Shown: one piece after another, positions 36,001 through 43,727 of the stretch
How positions within the stretch are numbered: position 1 is the stretch's first letter
How the letters are laid out: every line of letters starts with the position of its first letter
NCBI RefSeq assembly: GCF_001277215.2
Contig: NZ_CP013940.1
Location: forward strand, 806,001 to 870,000
Reading direction: 5' to 3'
Source of the DNA: Cronobacter malonaticus LMG 23826
Lineage (GTDB): Bacteria > Pseudomonadota > Gammaproteobacteria > Enterobacterales > Enterobacteriaceae
DNA length: 64,000 bases
Made by a program: the position numbers and the translations under genes
The notes under the pieces: generated by a model
Seen by the model: only the letters and a program-made list of their open reading frames with translations
Told to the model about the DNA's origin: nothing
The model's database searches: none

Positions 36001-39000
36001 GCTGGACGCACTGCAAAACGGCCAGTACACGCTGACCGTCACCGCGCAGGATCAATACGGCAACCCGGCGACGGCGGGGGTGGCGGTGGATGTGCTGCGC
36101 ACACCGCCGACCGCGACCGTGCCGGATCAGCTCTTTGGCGACGGGACAATCAACCAGAGCGAAGCCGCGCTCGGGCAGCAGATCACCGGTAATACCGGGC
36201 TGACCGGCGCAGGCCAGACGGTGCTCATCACCATTGACGGCGGCCAGCAGATTACCGGCACCGTCGATAACAACGGTAACTGGACGGTAGCGCTCACGCC
36301 CGCGCAACTCAGCGCGCTGGCCGAAGGCGATCACACGATTTCTGTGACGGTGTCCGACCGGGCGGGCAACACGACCACCAGCCCGGACGCCACCTTCAGC
36401 GTCTACGCCGATCCGCTCCCGACGCCGGTGGTCACGGAACCGTTTACCGATGGCATTCTTAATGCTGGTGAAGCCGCCGCAGGCGCTACGCTCAACGGAA
36501 CGACCGGCCTGCCGGCCGATCGCATCGGTACTGTGATGGTGAGCCTTAATAATGGCGCGATGGTACAGGCCACCGTCGATGCTGACGGTAACTGGTCGCT
36601 GCCGCTCACCCCTGCGCAGCTCCAGGCGCTGCCGGATGGCACTATCCCTGTCACGGTGATCGTCACCGATACGGCGGGCAACACCAATACCGGCACCTCC
36701 AGCTTTGAAGCGCGTATTAACGATGTGCCGGACGCCACCATCAACACGCCGTTTATCGACGGCGCGCTCAATAACGCCGAAGCGGGCGTCGCCCAGACGA
36801 TTACCGGTAGCACCGGCGTCAGCGGCGCTGGCCAGACGGTGGAGATTGTGCTCAACGGTAACACCTACACCGGTACGGTGCAGGCCAACGGCGACTGGTC
36901 CGTCTCGCTGCTGCCTTCCGCGTTTACGGGCCTCACGCCGGGCAGCACGCAAAACTTCGATGTTAACGTCAGCGATGCTTACGGCAATACTGACACCACT
37001 CCAGGTTCGTTCCAGGTCGAGACCCAACTGCCGACGCCTGCCGCGACCACGCTGTTTGGCAACGATGCCATACTGAACATCAGCGAGGCCAACGGGCCAT
37101 TGACGCTCTCTGGCACCACCGGCATTACGGGTGACAACCAGTATGTGACGGTCACTATCGACGTGAACGGCACCACCTACGTGGCGAATGTGAACAGCGC
37201 AGGTAACTGGACGCTGCCGTTGCCTGCGGGCGCGCTCTCCGGGCTGACGCCGGGCGAACATACGCTGACCATCGTGGCGCAGGATAATTTCGGCAACAGC
37301 CAGACCATTGATGTACCGTTCCAGGCCGCGCTGACCCCGCCGCAGGTGGCGCTGACCCAGCCGCTGTTTGGCGACGGTTATGTGAATATCGCCGAGGCGG
37401 GCGCTGCCAGCACCATTAGCGGCACGCTGACAAGCGATCTCCCGGCGGGCAGCCAGATCTCCGTGACCATCGGTAATCAGACCTTCGGGCCTGACCGCGT
37501 AACGGTCACCGGCAATACCTGGACGCTGAACCTGACGGCTGCTGACTGGGCAAACGTGCCGAACGGCCTGCAATCGGTGAACGTGAGCCTGGTGGACGGC
37601 GCGGGCAACACCGCCACCACCACCGCGCCGCTCTATGTGTCGCTTGCCGCGCCCACACTTACCATTGACGCGCCGTTTGGTGGTGATGGCCTGAGCGGGG
37701 CGGAGAGCCAGCAGACCCAGACCATCACCGGTACGGTCACGAACGTCGAACCGGGGCAGACCATCACGGTGACGCTGGCGGGCCAGACCTTTACTACCAC
37801 GGTGCAGAACGGCAATACCTGGTCGCTTCAGCTTTCTCCGGCGCAACTGGCGACACTTGCCAACGGCACCGAACAGCTTACCGCGACGGTGACGGATAAA
37901 GCGGGCAACGTGGCGACGAGCCCTGTGGTAACCGTGGATATCGACACTACGCCGCCGACCATTGCCGTCGCCATTAATCCGGTGGCGGGCGATAACATCA
38001 TTAAAGCGGGCGAGCTGGGCGATGCGGTGACGATTTCCGGCACCACGCTGGGCGGCGTTACGGAAGTCACGGTACAGATCAACGGCGCTACCGTCGGCAC
38101 GGCGACCGTGCAGCCGAATGGCAGCTGGTCGCTGGATGTGCCCGCCACGCAGTTCCCCAACCAGGGGAATTACACCATCATTGCCACGACCGATGGCGGC
38201 ACGCCTGCCACCACCAACGTAACGGTGACAGTGGATACCATTGCGCCAGACGTGACCATTGGCACCGTGGCGGGCGATAACGTGATTGACGCCTCCGAAG
38301 CCAGCCAGCCGCTGGTGCTGAATGGCACCGCCAGCACGTCCGAGGCGGGGCGTCAGGTGGCCGTTACCTTTAACGGTGAAACCTATTACGCCGTGGTTGG
38401 CGCGGATGGCGCGTGGAGCGTCACCGTACCGCAAAGCGCGCTGAATGGGTTGTCTGACGGCACTTACCCGGTGACCGCGACGCTTACCGACGCTGCGGGT
38501 AATTCCGACACTGCTACCCGTAACGTTACGCTGGACACCACCGGGCCGCTGCTGACGGTGGACGCCGCGGGCGTGCCTGCGGTGCTCAACACCGTGAACG
38601 CGGCGGGCGGCCTGCTGTTGCAGGGCACCGGCGAGCCGGGGCAAACGGTGACGCTGCGTCTTGGGCCGTTGACCGAAACCGCCACCGTGGATCAGAACGG
38701 CAACTGGCAATACACCTTCCCGCAGCTCGATCTCAATTCGCTGACCGACGGCGCGCAGGTGATCAACATCTCCTCCACCGACGCGCAGGGCAACACGTCC
38801 ACCAATAACGTGGCGCTGAACGTGGCGTTGAATAAAGGGTTTGGTGTGCTGGTGGACGATCTGTTCGGCGGCGACGGCATCCTGAACGTGGCGGAATCGC
38901 TGGTGACCCAGACGCTGACCGGGCAGCTGAGCGGCGACTATCGCGGCGCGACGGTGACGGCGACGCTGGTCGGCACCGATGTCAACATTCCGCTGAACGC

Positions 39001-42000
39001 GCTGGTGGGCGGCGACGGGCGAATTTCAGTCGACTTCCCGCCAAGCCTCTGGCAGGGCATTGTCGATAACACGCTTCAGGTGCAGCTCAACGTCACCGAC
39101 GCCTTCGGCAACGTCACGAATAAGATTATCGATATCAACCTGGCGCTGACCGACGTACCGGTCGTAAGCCAGGTGCTAGTCGGCAACGATAACCTGATTA
39201 ACTTCGCTGAAAGCACGGTTAACCAGACCATCAGCGGCGTCGTCAGCAACGCGGAAAATGTCTCGTCGATTATCGTTAACTTCGCAGGCCAGCGCCTGAC
39301 CGCAGTGGTGGATGACACTGGCCGCTGGACGGCGACGCTGCCCTCTACGCTGCTCGGTTCGCTGCCGGATGGCCAGGCCGCGTTGCAGGTGGTTGTCACC
39401 GATAACGCGGGCAACGTCAACACCACCGGCGCGACCTTTAATGTCGCCATTAACAACCTGCCGACGATTAACATCGGCTCGCTGTTTGGCGACGGCACGC
39501 TGAGTATTCCTGAACTGTTGCAGGGCACGCTGAGCGGCACCACCACCGGCCTTGCCGGGCAGACGCTGACCATTCAGATTGGCAGCACTCAAGCCTTTAC
39601 GGCGACGGTCGGCCCGAACGGCGTCTGGAGCGTCAATCTGCCGGACGCCGTACAAAGCGCGCTGACGGGGATCGCCACCGGAAACCAGACCGTGACCGTG
39701 ACCGCCTCTGACGTTAACGGCAACTCGGCCTCGGCGACGGGCTCGCTGACGCTGGATCTGGTGGCACCTGTCCTCTCGTCGCTCTCGGTCTTCGGCGACG
39801 GCTTGCTGAACGCCGCCGACGCGCTGGTCAGCCAGACGATTTCGGGCGTGGTCACCAACGCGACGGCTGGCTCCAGCGTCAGCGTGGCGCTGGGCGCACG
39901 CACCTTTACCGGTACGGTGGGCAGCAATGGACGCTTTAGCATTCAGCTTAACCCGACCGATCTCGCCTCGCTGGCGGAAGGCTCTCTGACGCCGCGCGTG
40001 ACTATCACGACGCCGGATGGCAATACCACGACGGTCAATGGAACGCCGGTGGTGGTAGGCATCACCACGCTGCCGACGGTCGCCATTAATACGCTCTTTG
40101 GCGGCGACGGCTGGCTGAACGCGACGGAGGCCAACGCCGGGCAGGTGATCACCGGCACCAGCAACCTCGCGAGCGGTACGGTGACATTGAATGTGGGCGG
40201 CAGCACCTTCACGGCGGCGATTAACAACGGCGCCTGGTCGGTGAACGTGCCAGCCACGACGCTCAAAGGTATCCAGGACGGTACGCTGACGGTCAGCGCC
40301 AGCGTTACCGACCCGGTGGGCAACGTGGCAACTGGCTCGCAGGTGGTCAGCGCGATTGTCCAGGCGCTGCCGCAGGTGGCGGTTAACCCCATCTTTGGCG
40401 ACGGCAACCTGAGCCTCAGCGATCTGCTGAGCCCGCAGCTTATCAGCGGCACCGCCACTAACCTGGCGGCGGGTAGCGCACTGACAGTGAAACTGGGTGC
40501 CCTGACGTTTAACACCACGGTGCGCGCCGACGGCACCTGGCAGGTATCGGTGCCAACCACGTCTCTCCAGGGGCTGGCCGACGGCCCGCTTAACGTCACC
40601 GTGACGGCGCGCGACGCGGCAGGCAACACCGCCAGCGGCAGCGGCGGGCTGACGGTGAATATCGGCGCGCTGCCGACGCTCGCCATCACCTCGCTGTTTG
40701 GCGATAACGGCCTTAACGCCACCGATATTCTGAGCGCCCAGACCATTTCCGGCACCAGCACTAACGCCGTTGGCTCGCAGGTCACGGTGTCGCTCGGCGG
40801 TAAAAACTACGTCACCACCGTCGGTAACGACGGCACCTGGCAGCTGTCGGTGCCGAAAACCGATCTCAGCGGGCTGCTCGACGGCACGCTGACGGTGAAC
40901 GCCAGCGTCACTAACCCGGCGGGCCACAGCACCAGCACCAGCGGCGTGCTGAATGTGATTACCCATTCGCTGCCGATCGTCTCTGTGACCTCGCTGTTTG
41001 GCAACGACGGCTACCTGAATGTCAGCGAAGCGGGCAGCGGCCAGACCATCAGCGGGAAAATTACCGGCGCGGCGGATGGCGCGACGGTGAAAGTGACGCT
41101 TGGCTCAAACACCTATAACGCGACGGTGGCGAGCGACGGCACCTGGTCGCTGCCGGTCAGCAGTTCGATTCTGGATGGGCTGTCCAACGGCGCGCTGAAA
41201 GTCGGCGTTTCGGTGACGGATAAAGTGGGTAACGTTAACAGCACCAGCAGCGACGTGACGGTAAAACTCACCACCCCGACGCTGACGTTCAACCCGCTCA
41301 CCAGCCTTAACCCGCTGGCGCTGCTCTCAAGCGGGCTGACGCTGCGCGGCGGCTCCACCAACCTGGCGCCAGGCTCGGTGGTGCATCTGTCACTGCTGAA
41401 CGGGACCGTTAATACCACGGCCATTACCGACAGCAATGGCAACTGGTCAGCGAACCTCGGGCTGGGGCTGAATATTCTGCAACTGCTGTCGCTCTCCAGC
41501 GTGCTGAATATCTACGCCACCGATGTGGCGGGCAACACTGGCTATCTTAACGTCGGGCTCGGCGGGCAGATTATCTCCACCACGCCACCTGCCACATTCG
41601 CCGCCGCCAGCGTCGATCATGAAGCCTCGCTGTTCGCGCTGGCCGATGAGACCAGCCAGACCGCGACCACGACCGACAGCCAGCAGACTACGGTGACCGC
41701 GAAAATCGCTGCCGTCGCCGCGACCACGGAACCGGCCAGCGACACCACCACAGCAACAGCGGACGACAGTACCAGCGTAACAGGGGGCTACACCATTGGC
41801 GGCGTCAGTATCGATCTCGCCGATGGCACCAGCCACAGCGGCGACTCGGTACAGGGCAGCAGCGGCAGCGACACGATTCACCTCGCCACGCTCGGTTTTG
41901 CATCGCTCGACGGCGGCGCGGGAACCGACACGCTGGTTATTGATGGCGTCAACATCAAACTCGACCTGACGGCGCTAAGCGGACAGGTCCAGCATATTGA

Positions 42001-42271
42001 GATCTTCGATCTCGGGAAGTCCGGCACTAACAGCCTGACGCTGGATCTGCACCAGGCGCTGACTTTAACCGACAAGCCGGAAGACGATCTGATCGTTAAA
42101 GGGGTGAACGGAGATCAGGTCAATCTGGTGAAAGGCGGCAGCGATATCTGGGAAGTCAGCGGACAGCGGGAAGTGGACGGCGTGCAGTTTGACGTCTGGC
42201 ATAACAGTTCGCAGACCAACACGCTGGGGGATGTCCTGATTCAGCACGGATTGCACGTCAATATGGTCTAA
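30068..42271 (+). CDS. bapA: Giant BapA-type type I-secreted adhesin
   Basis: 4067 residues. The N-terminus (about 1-150) is the BapA prefix domain (VDILNQDTGNVI, VRINASPETVNFYERQGNDLIV). Next are an Ala/Gly stretch and a linker of five GGGDN pentads plus GGGET (about 158-195). Then come about 36 Ig-like repeats of 90-105 residues, each starting with a phrase like PFTDGxLNAAEA and containing VTVTLNG and DAAGN. A Thr/Ala-rich spacer follows, then a C-terminal type I secretion signal region with one RTX-like GGAGTDTL. It is exported by the three genes downstream and promotes aggregation and biofilm. Placement between ssrA and smpB is that of Salmonella SPI-9, whose BapA is slightly shorter. Strong GC codon bias creates long false frames on the opposite strand. 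Confidence 0.95.
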   Translation: MAVQNNVSPTVDILNQDTGNVITHYSQNADRVVNLSQTSIVRINASPETVNFYERQGNDLIVHMKDGTTVRYQNFFHLDAEGQHSELIFEDDKGVHHALFPFAAEAGPAVAETITPTLADTTLGALTGAEGLTTLQALGGIAAIGGIAGVAIAASNSGGGGGGNDDNNNGGGDNGGGDNGGGDNGGGDNGGGDNGGGETPDPAEIALDPLTDDNVLNGSEVLQNQVISGTVDAANAGRTITVTLNGNTYTGVVGADGSWSVTLPSSALQALPQGVSTITVTLVDVNGNTVTQTADINVDTIAPTLQLTPFTDGVLGGEQAATTQILRGSTGVAEEGQTVTVTLNGKTYTATVGADGSWQAAIPSADLLALQNGQQYVLSVSITDLAGNTTTSETRFTVNFDRPVLAVDDFTGDNVLNGAELATDQTLSGTTQNIAAGTVVTVTLNGQNYYATVGGDGTWQVTIPTGDLQALANGSATLTVSVPNGTGAPLTVTDTLTVDRTVPSVSIAILSTDDYLNAAEATQPLEIRGFTTVTGPGAQVTVTFNDKTYTAVLDSAGNWSVLIPAADLATLPDGPRTVTATVTSGQTTATADRVINVEINDLPAPTIVTPFGDGALSAADLQQNQTLSGNTGVSGSGQTVTVQIGSQTYTTTAGTDGGWSVTIPASQLQTLPPGQTPIVVTATDGAGNSASATSSVNIDTTPPALSLYAVTDDGKLNAQELTTDQVLSGNSSEAGQTVTVTLNGKTYTTTTGSDGNWQVTLPAADLGNLSPGANPIVVTTTDAAGNTAQVTDSLNVKTTQPTVTVTPFTGDNALDAAEIKTAQPLQGSVTNAEPGSVVTVAIGAWSATATVDAAGNWRVDVPAVVLQGLANGDNNIQVSVTDTWNQTTTIQAPITVDTAASGVAISIIADDDFINRTEADSPLTIRGTSAGLPANTEVTVTLNGVNYTATVDANGNWQTTVPAAALQGLADGNYEVTATAQQGGVSDSHTLTVIINNLPDTTIDPLFTDGTLSQAEAGVDQVLTGSTGVAGAGQSVTVTLNGQAYQGTVDANGNWSVTLPSGALDSLTGNDSPVPLQIVVRDAAGNSQTTTTDFIVDVEAPTLTINPFAQDDALNITEASQAQAFSGVATGAAQGDAIVVTLNGKTYNTTVTGANGEWSVNIPAADLQALPNGQAQFTVTVTDAAGNTSTATRPITVAVDPARAPLLTIDPVGGDGVIDAGERASGVTLSGTATNVTAGQTVTITLGSDTFTGVVDSAGRWEVNLPADTLAGLTNGTYTVTAVVSDAAGNSVSLDRGFSVNTDISALTVSPVTGDNRVSLDDIAGGLVLSGSSVNFAPQTTLTITLNGKQYTATTGADGSWSVTVPRADALDISDGKATLTVSGTDENGAVISGSQSFTIITTDLPAVTLNTPFTDGIISAAEVSTGGALSGSTGVTGAGQTVTVQFNGETYNAVVDSSGNWSVTLPPAALQGLADGTTPLVVTATDAVGNQNTSQSTVTVDLTAPVLTVNDITTDNIVNATEAAQPLTISGSATPYDPQNPQTVVVQIGGQSYSALVQSDGTWSVTLPAGALTTLPDGPVSVTATVSDAAGNTSSEKISLTLDASPVNAPLVAVNTVATDNFINAAEAQSPLQITGTTTRVEPGQTVTVTLNGQTYTGNVQADGTWSVTVPATALAQVADGQQTIGVTVTDASGNQAFVQYPVTFAAQPGSQPQLAVNAIAGDDIINSQESGQDLAITGTSTNLAPGTIVSVVFNSVTYTGTTGANGQWSVTVPASALAGLQDGNYTVTATAQDAAQNTATDSSSVTVDTAEPPTGINTGSFLDDAILNVSESLTDQTLGGTTTAGATVQLVVGTQTLTTVAGTDGTWSITIPAAQLQALDNGPQDLTLTITAPNGNTSTVPLPVTVGNDTVPTLAIDTVFTDGLINLSEIEGGGVISGTSTGLAQGTPIAIAIGGITLNGTVGAGGAWQITAGADALDALQNGQYTLTVTAQDQYGNPATAGVAVDVLRTPPTATVPDQLFGDGTINQSEAALGQQITGNTGLTGAGQTVLITIDGGQQITGTVDNNGNWTVALTPAQLSALAEGDHTISVTVSDRAGNTTTSPDATFSVYADPLPTPVVTEPFTDGILNAGEAAAGATLNGTTGLPADRIGTVMVSLNNGAMVQATVDADGNWSLPLTPAQLQALPDGTIPVTVIVTDTAGNTNTGTSSFEARINDVPDATINTPFIDGALNNAEAGVAQTITGSTGVSGAGQTVEIVLNGNTYTGTVQANGDWSVSLLPSAFTGLTPGSTQNFDVNVSDAYGNTDTTPGSFQVETQLPTPAATTLFGNDAILNISEANGPLTLSGTTGITGDNQYVTVTIDVNGTTYVANVNSAGNWTLPLPAGALSGLTPGEHTLTIVAQDNFGNSQTIDVPFQAALTPPQVALTQPLFGDGYVNIAEAGAASTISGTLTSDLPAGSQISVTIGNQTFGPDRVTVTGNTWTLNLTAADWANVPNGLQSVNVSLVDGAGNTATTTAPLYVSLAAPTLTIDAPFGGDGLSGAESQQTQTITGTVTNVEPGQTITVTLAGQTFTTTVQNGNTWSLQLSPAQLATLANGTEQLTATVTDKAGNVATSPVVTVDIDTTPPTIAVAINPVAGDNIIKAGELGDAVTISGTTLGGVTEVTVQINGATVGTATVQPNGSWSLDVPATQFPNQGNYTIIATTDGGTPATTNVTVTVDTIAPDVTIGTVAGDNVIDASEASQPLVLNGTASTSEAGRQVAVTFNGETYYAVVGADGAWSVTVPQSALNGLSDGTYPVTATLTDAAGNSDTATRNVTLDTTGPLLTVDAAGVPAVLNTVNAAGGLLLQGTGEPGQTVTLRLGPLTETATVDQNGNWQYTFPQLDLNSLTDGAQVINISSTDAQGNTSTNNVALNVALNKGFGVLVDDLFGGDGILNVAESLVTQTLTGQLSGDYRGATVTATLVGTDVNIPLNALVGGDGRISVDFPPSLWQGIVDNTLQVQLNVTDAFGNVTNKIIDINLALTDVPVVSQVLVGNDNLINFAESTVNQTISGVVSNAENVSSIIVNFAGQRLTAVVDDTGRWTATLPSTLLGSLPDGQAALQVVVTDNAGNVNTTGATFNVAINNLPTINIGSLFGDGTLSIPELLQGTLSGTTTGLAGQTLTIQIGSTQAFTATVGPNGVWSVNLPDAVQSALTGIATGNQTVTVTASDVNGNSASATGSLTLDLVAPVLSSLSVFGDGLLNAADALVSQTISGVVTNATAGSSVSVALGARTFTGTVGSNGRFSIQLNPTDLASLAEGSLTPRVTITTPDGNTTTVNGTPVVVGITTLPTVAINTLFGGDGWLNATEANAGQVITGTSNLASGTVTLNVGGSTFTAAINNGAWSVNVPATTLKGIQDGTLTVSASVTDPVGNVATGSQVVSAIVQALPQVAVNPIFGDGNLSLSDLLSPQLISGTATNLAAGSALTVKLGALTFNTTVRADGTWQVSVPTTSLQGLADGPLNVTVTARDAAGNTASGSGGLTVNIGALPTLAITSLFGDNGLNATDILSAQTISGTSTNAVGSQVTVSLGGKNYVTTVGNDGTWQLSVPKTDLSGLLDGTLTVNASVTNPAGHSTSTSGVLNVITHSLPIVSVTSLFGNDGYLNVSEAGSGQTISGKITGAADGATVKVTLGSNTYNATVASDGTWSLPVSSSILDGLSNGALKVGVSVTDKVGNVNSTSSDVTVKLTTPTLTFNPLTSLNPLALLSSGLTLRGGSTNLAPGSVVHLSLLNGTVNTTAITDSNGNWSANLGLGLNILQLLSLSSVLNIYATDVAGNTGYLNVGLGGQIISTTPPATFAAASVDHEASLFALADETSQTATTTDSQQTTVTAKIAAVAATTEPASDTTTATADDSTSVTGGYTIGGVSIDLADGTSHSGDSVQGSSGSDTIHLATLGFASLDGGAGTDTLVIDGVNIKLDLTALSGQVQHIEIFDLGKSGTNSLTLDLHQALTLTDKPEDDLIVKGVNGDQVNLVKGGSDIWEVSGQREVDGVQFDVWHNSSQTNTLGDVLIQHGLHVNMV

Positions 42272-42277
42272 CGCCAC

Positions 42278-42299
42278 GGCGCCTCAGGGATGAGGCGCC
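42278..42299 (+). terminator. Hairpin between adhesin and secretion genes
   Basis: GGCGCCTCA and TGAGGCGCC form a perfect 9-bp stem with loop GGGA, 6 bp after the bapA stop. Only a weak T-run follows, so partial termination is likely, lowering expression of the secretion machinery relative to the adhesin. Confidence 0.55.
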
Positions 42300-42356
42300 T
42301 GCGTCATTTTAACAATATCACCGGCCGCGCAGACGGCATTATTAAGGTGGAACAGG

Positions 42357-43640
42357 ATGCACAACAAGACAATGCGCTACAGGCGGCTGGCATTGCTGCT
42401 GACAACCGTTTTATTCAGTTTACCCGCTATTTCACAGGAGGAGTTTACCTGGCAAACGGCACCGAGCGAGCAGCTACAGGCGCAGCTCACGATAAAAGAA
42501 GCCATTCTGCGCGCCTTTGCGCGCAATCCTAAAATCGCACAGGCCGCGGCGCAGATCCGTGTTGGCAAGGCCAATCTGGAAGAGGCGCAGAGCGCCTGGT
42601 TTCCGCAAATCTCCTTACAGGGCAATGTCGGGCGAAACCACCGTACCGACTCCTCCGGCTCTCTCAACAGTAACGCCGCAGGCGGCGTGAACCTCAAACA
42701 GCTGATTTACGACTTCGGCAAAACCGGCGGCAGCATCGACGAGCAGGAGAATCTCTCCGAAGCCTACCGCTTTCAGCTTTACGACACCCTGAATCAGGTG
42801 GGGATGCAGACGCTGCAGGCCTATTTGCAGGTGCGCCGCTACCAGAGCCTCGCGGCGGCGGCCGAGCGCAACCTTGAGTCGCTGCGTTCGGTGCAGGGCA
42901 TGGCGGATTTACGCTCAGAGGCCGGGCTCAGTACGCAGTCTGATGTGTTACAGGCGCAAAGCCGCATCGCCGGGATGAACGCCACACTTGAGCAGTACCG
43001 CGCCCAGGCGCGCTCGGCGCAGGCGGCGCTAAGCGTGCTTACTGGCGTGGTGGCCGATACGTTGCCGGATCTGCCAGAGGATTTGCTGCGACAGCCGATT
43101 ACGCTCAAATCGCTGCCGTATGAACAGACCAACGCGGTGCGCGCGGCCCAGGCCAAACAGCTCGCGGCTGAACAGCGTATCCGCCAGGCGCAGGCTCAGC
43201 ACTGGCCAACGGTCTCGGTGCAGGCCGGGCGCACGCGCTACCAGAACGACAATTCCAACTACTGGGATGACCAGGTCCAGCTGGTGGTGGACGCGCCCGT
43301 CTATCAGGGCGGCGCGGTGAGCGCCCGTGTGGAGGCGGCCGAAGGCGATCGCGCCAGCGCGCGCGCCGATGTTGAGGCGAGCAAGCTCGATATCAACCAG
43401 AAAGCCGCCACCGCCTGGGCCGACCTGACCGGCGCGCAGCAGCGGCAGCAGGCGGGTGAACAGCAGATCGTCAGCGCCGGGCACGCGCGCGAGGTGTACC
43501 GCGATGAATACCGGCTCAGCAAGCGCAGCCTGAACGATCTTCTGAGCATCGAACAGGACGTTTTCCAGGCCGACACGCTCGCTATTACCGCCCGCTACGA
43601 CGTGGGATGCCGCGGTGCGCTACGCCGCCGCGGTGGATAA
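42357..43640 (+). CDS. bapB: TolC-family outer-membrane protein of the adhesin secretion system, frameshifted near the end
   Basis: 427 residues as read. A signal peptide (RRLALLLTTVLFSLPAISQ) is followed by two TolC-like repeats with long helices (IKEAILRAFARNPKIAQAA; VRAAQAKQLAAEQRIRQAQ) and the beta-strand phrase GGVNLKQLIYDFGKTGG. It forms the outer-membrane tunnel for BapA. The frame ends in an odd VGCRGALRRRGG. One base later the expected family ending WDAAVRYAAAVDNLLDMLGIERA continues to a stop at 43,702-43,704. So either a one-base change or a sequencing error near 43,602-43,606 has swapped the last roughly 33 residues for 12. The TolC core is otherwise complete. By synteny with SPI-9 I use the symbol bapB. 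Confidence 0.85.
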   Translation: MHNKTMRYRRLALLLTTVLFSLPAISQEEFTWQTAPSEQLQAQLTIKEAILRAFARNPKIAQAAAQIRVGKANLEEAQSAWFPQISLQGNVGRNHRTDSSGSLNSNAAGGVNLKQLIYDFGKTGGSIDEQENLSEAYRFQLYDTLNQVGMQTLQAYLQVRRYQSLAAAAERNLESLRSVQGMADLRSEAGLSTQSDVLQAQSRIAGMNATLEQYRAQARSAQAALSVLTGVVADTLPDLPEDLLRQPITLKSLPYEQTNAVRAAQAKQLAAEQRIRQAQAQHWPTVSVQAGRTRYQNDNSNYWDDQVQLVVDAPVYQGGAVSARVEAAEGDRASARADVEASKLDINQKAATAWADLTGAQQRQQAGEQQIVSAGHAREVYRDEYRLSKRSLNDLLSIEQDVFQADTLAITARYDVGCRGALRRRGG

Positions 43641-43727
43641 CCTGCTCGATATGCTTGGCATTGAACGCGCCCGGACGACCGGAGATACCCTGCCGTCGCT
43701 CTGAGCGCGGCATTTTAAGGAGACGCG

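Noticed and set aside
35891..38710. A 939-codon open frame on the minus strand inside the adhesin gene, plus many others of 100-600 codons
   Set aside because: These arise from the GC-rich codon bias of the repeat array. They are Arg/His/Gly-rich, lack ribosome binding sites and resemble no protein.
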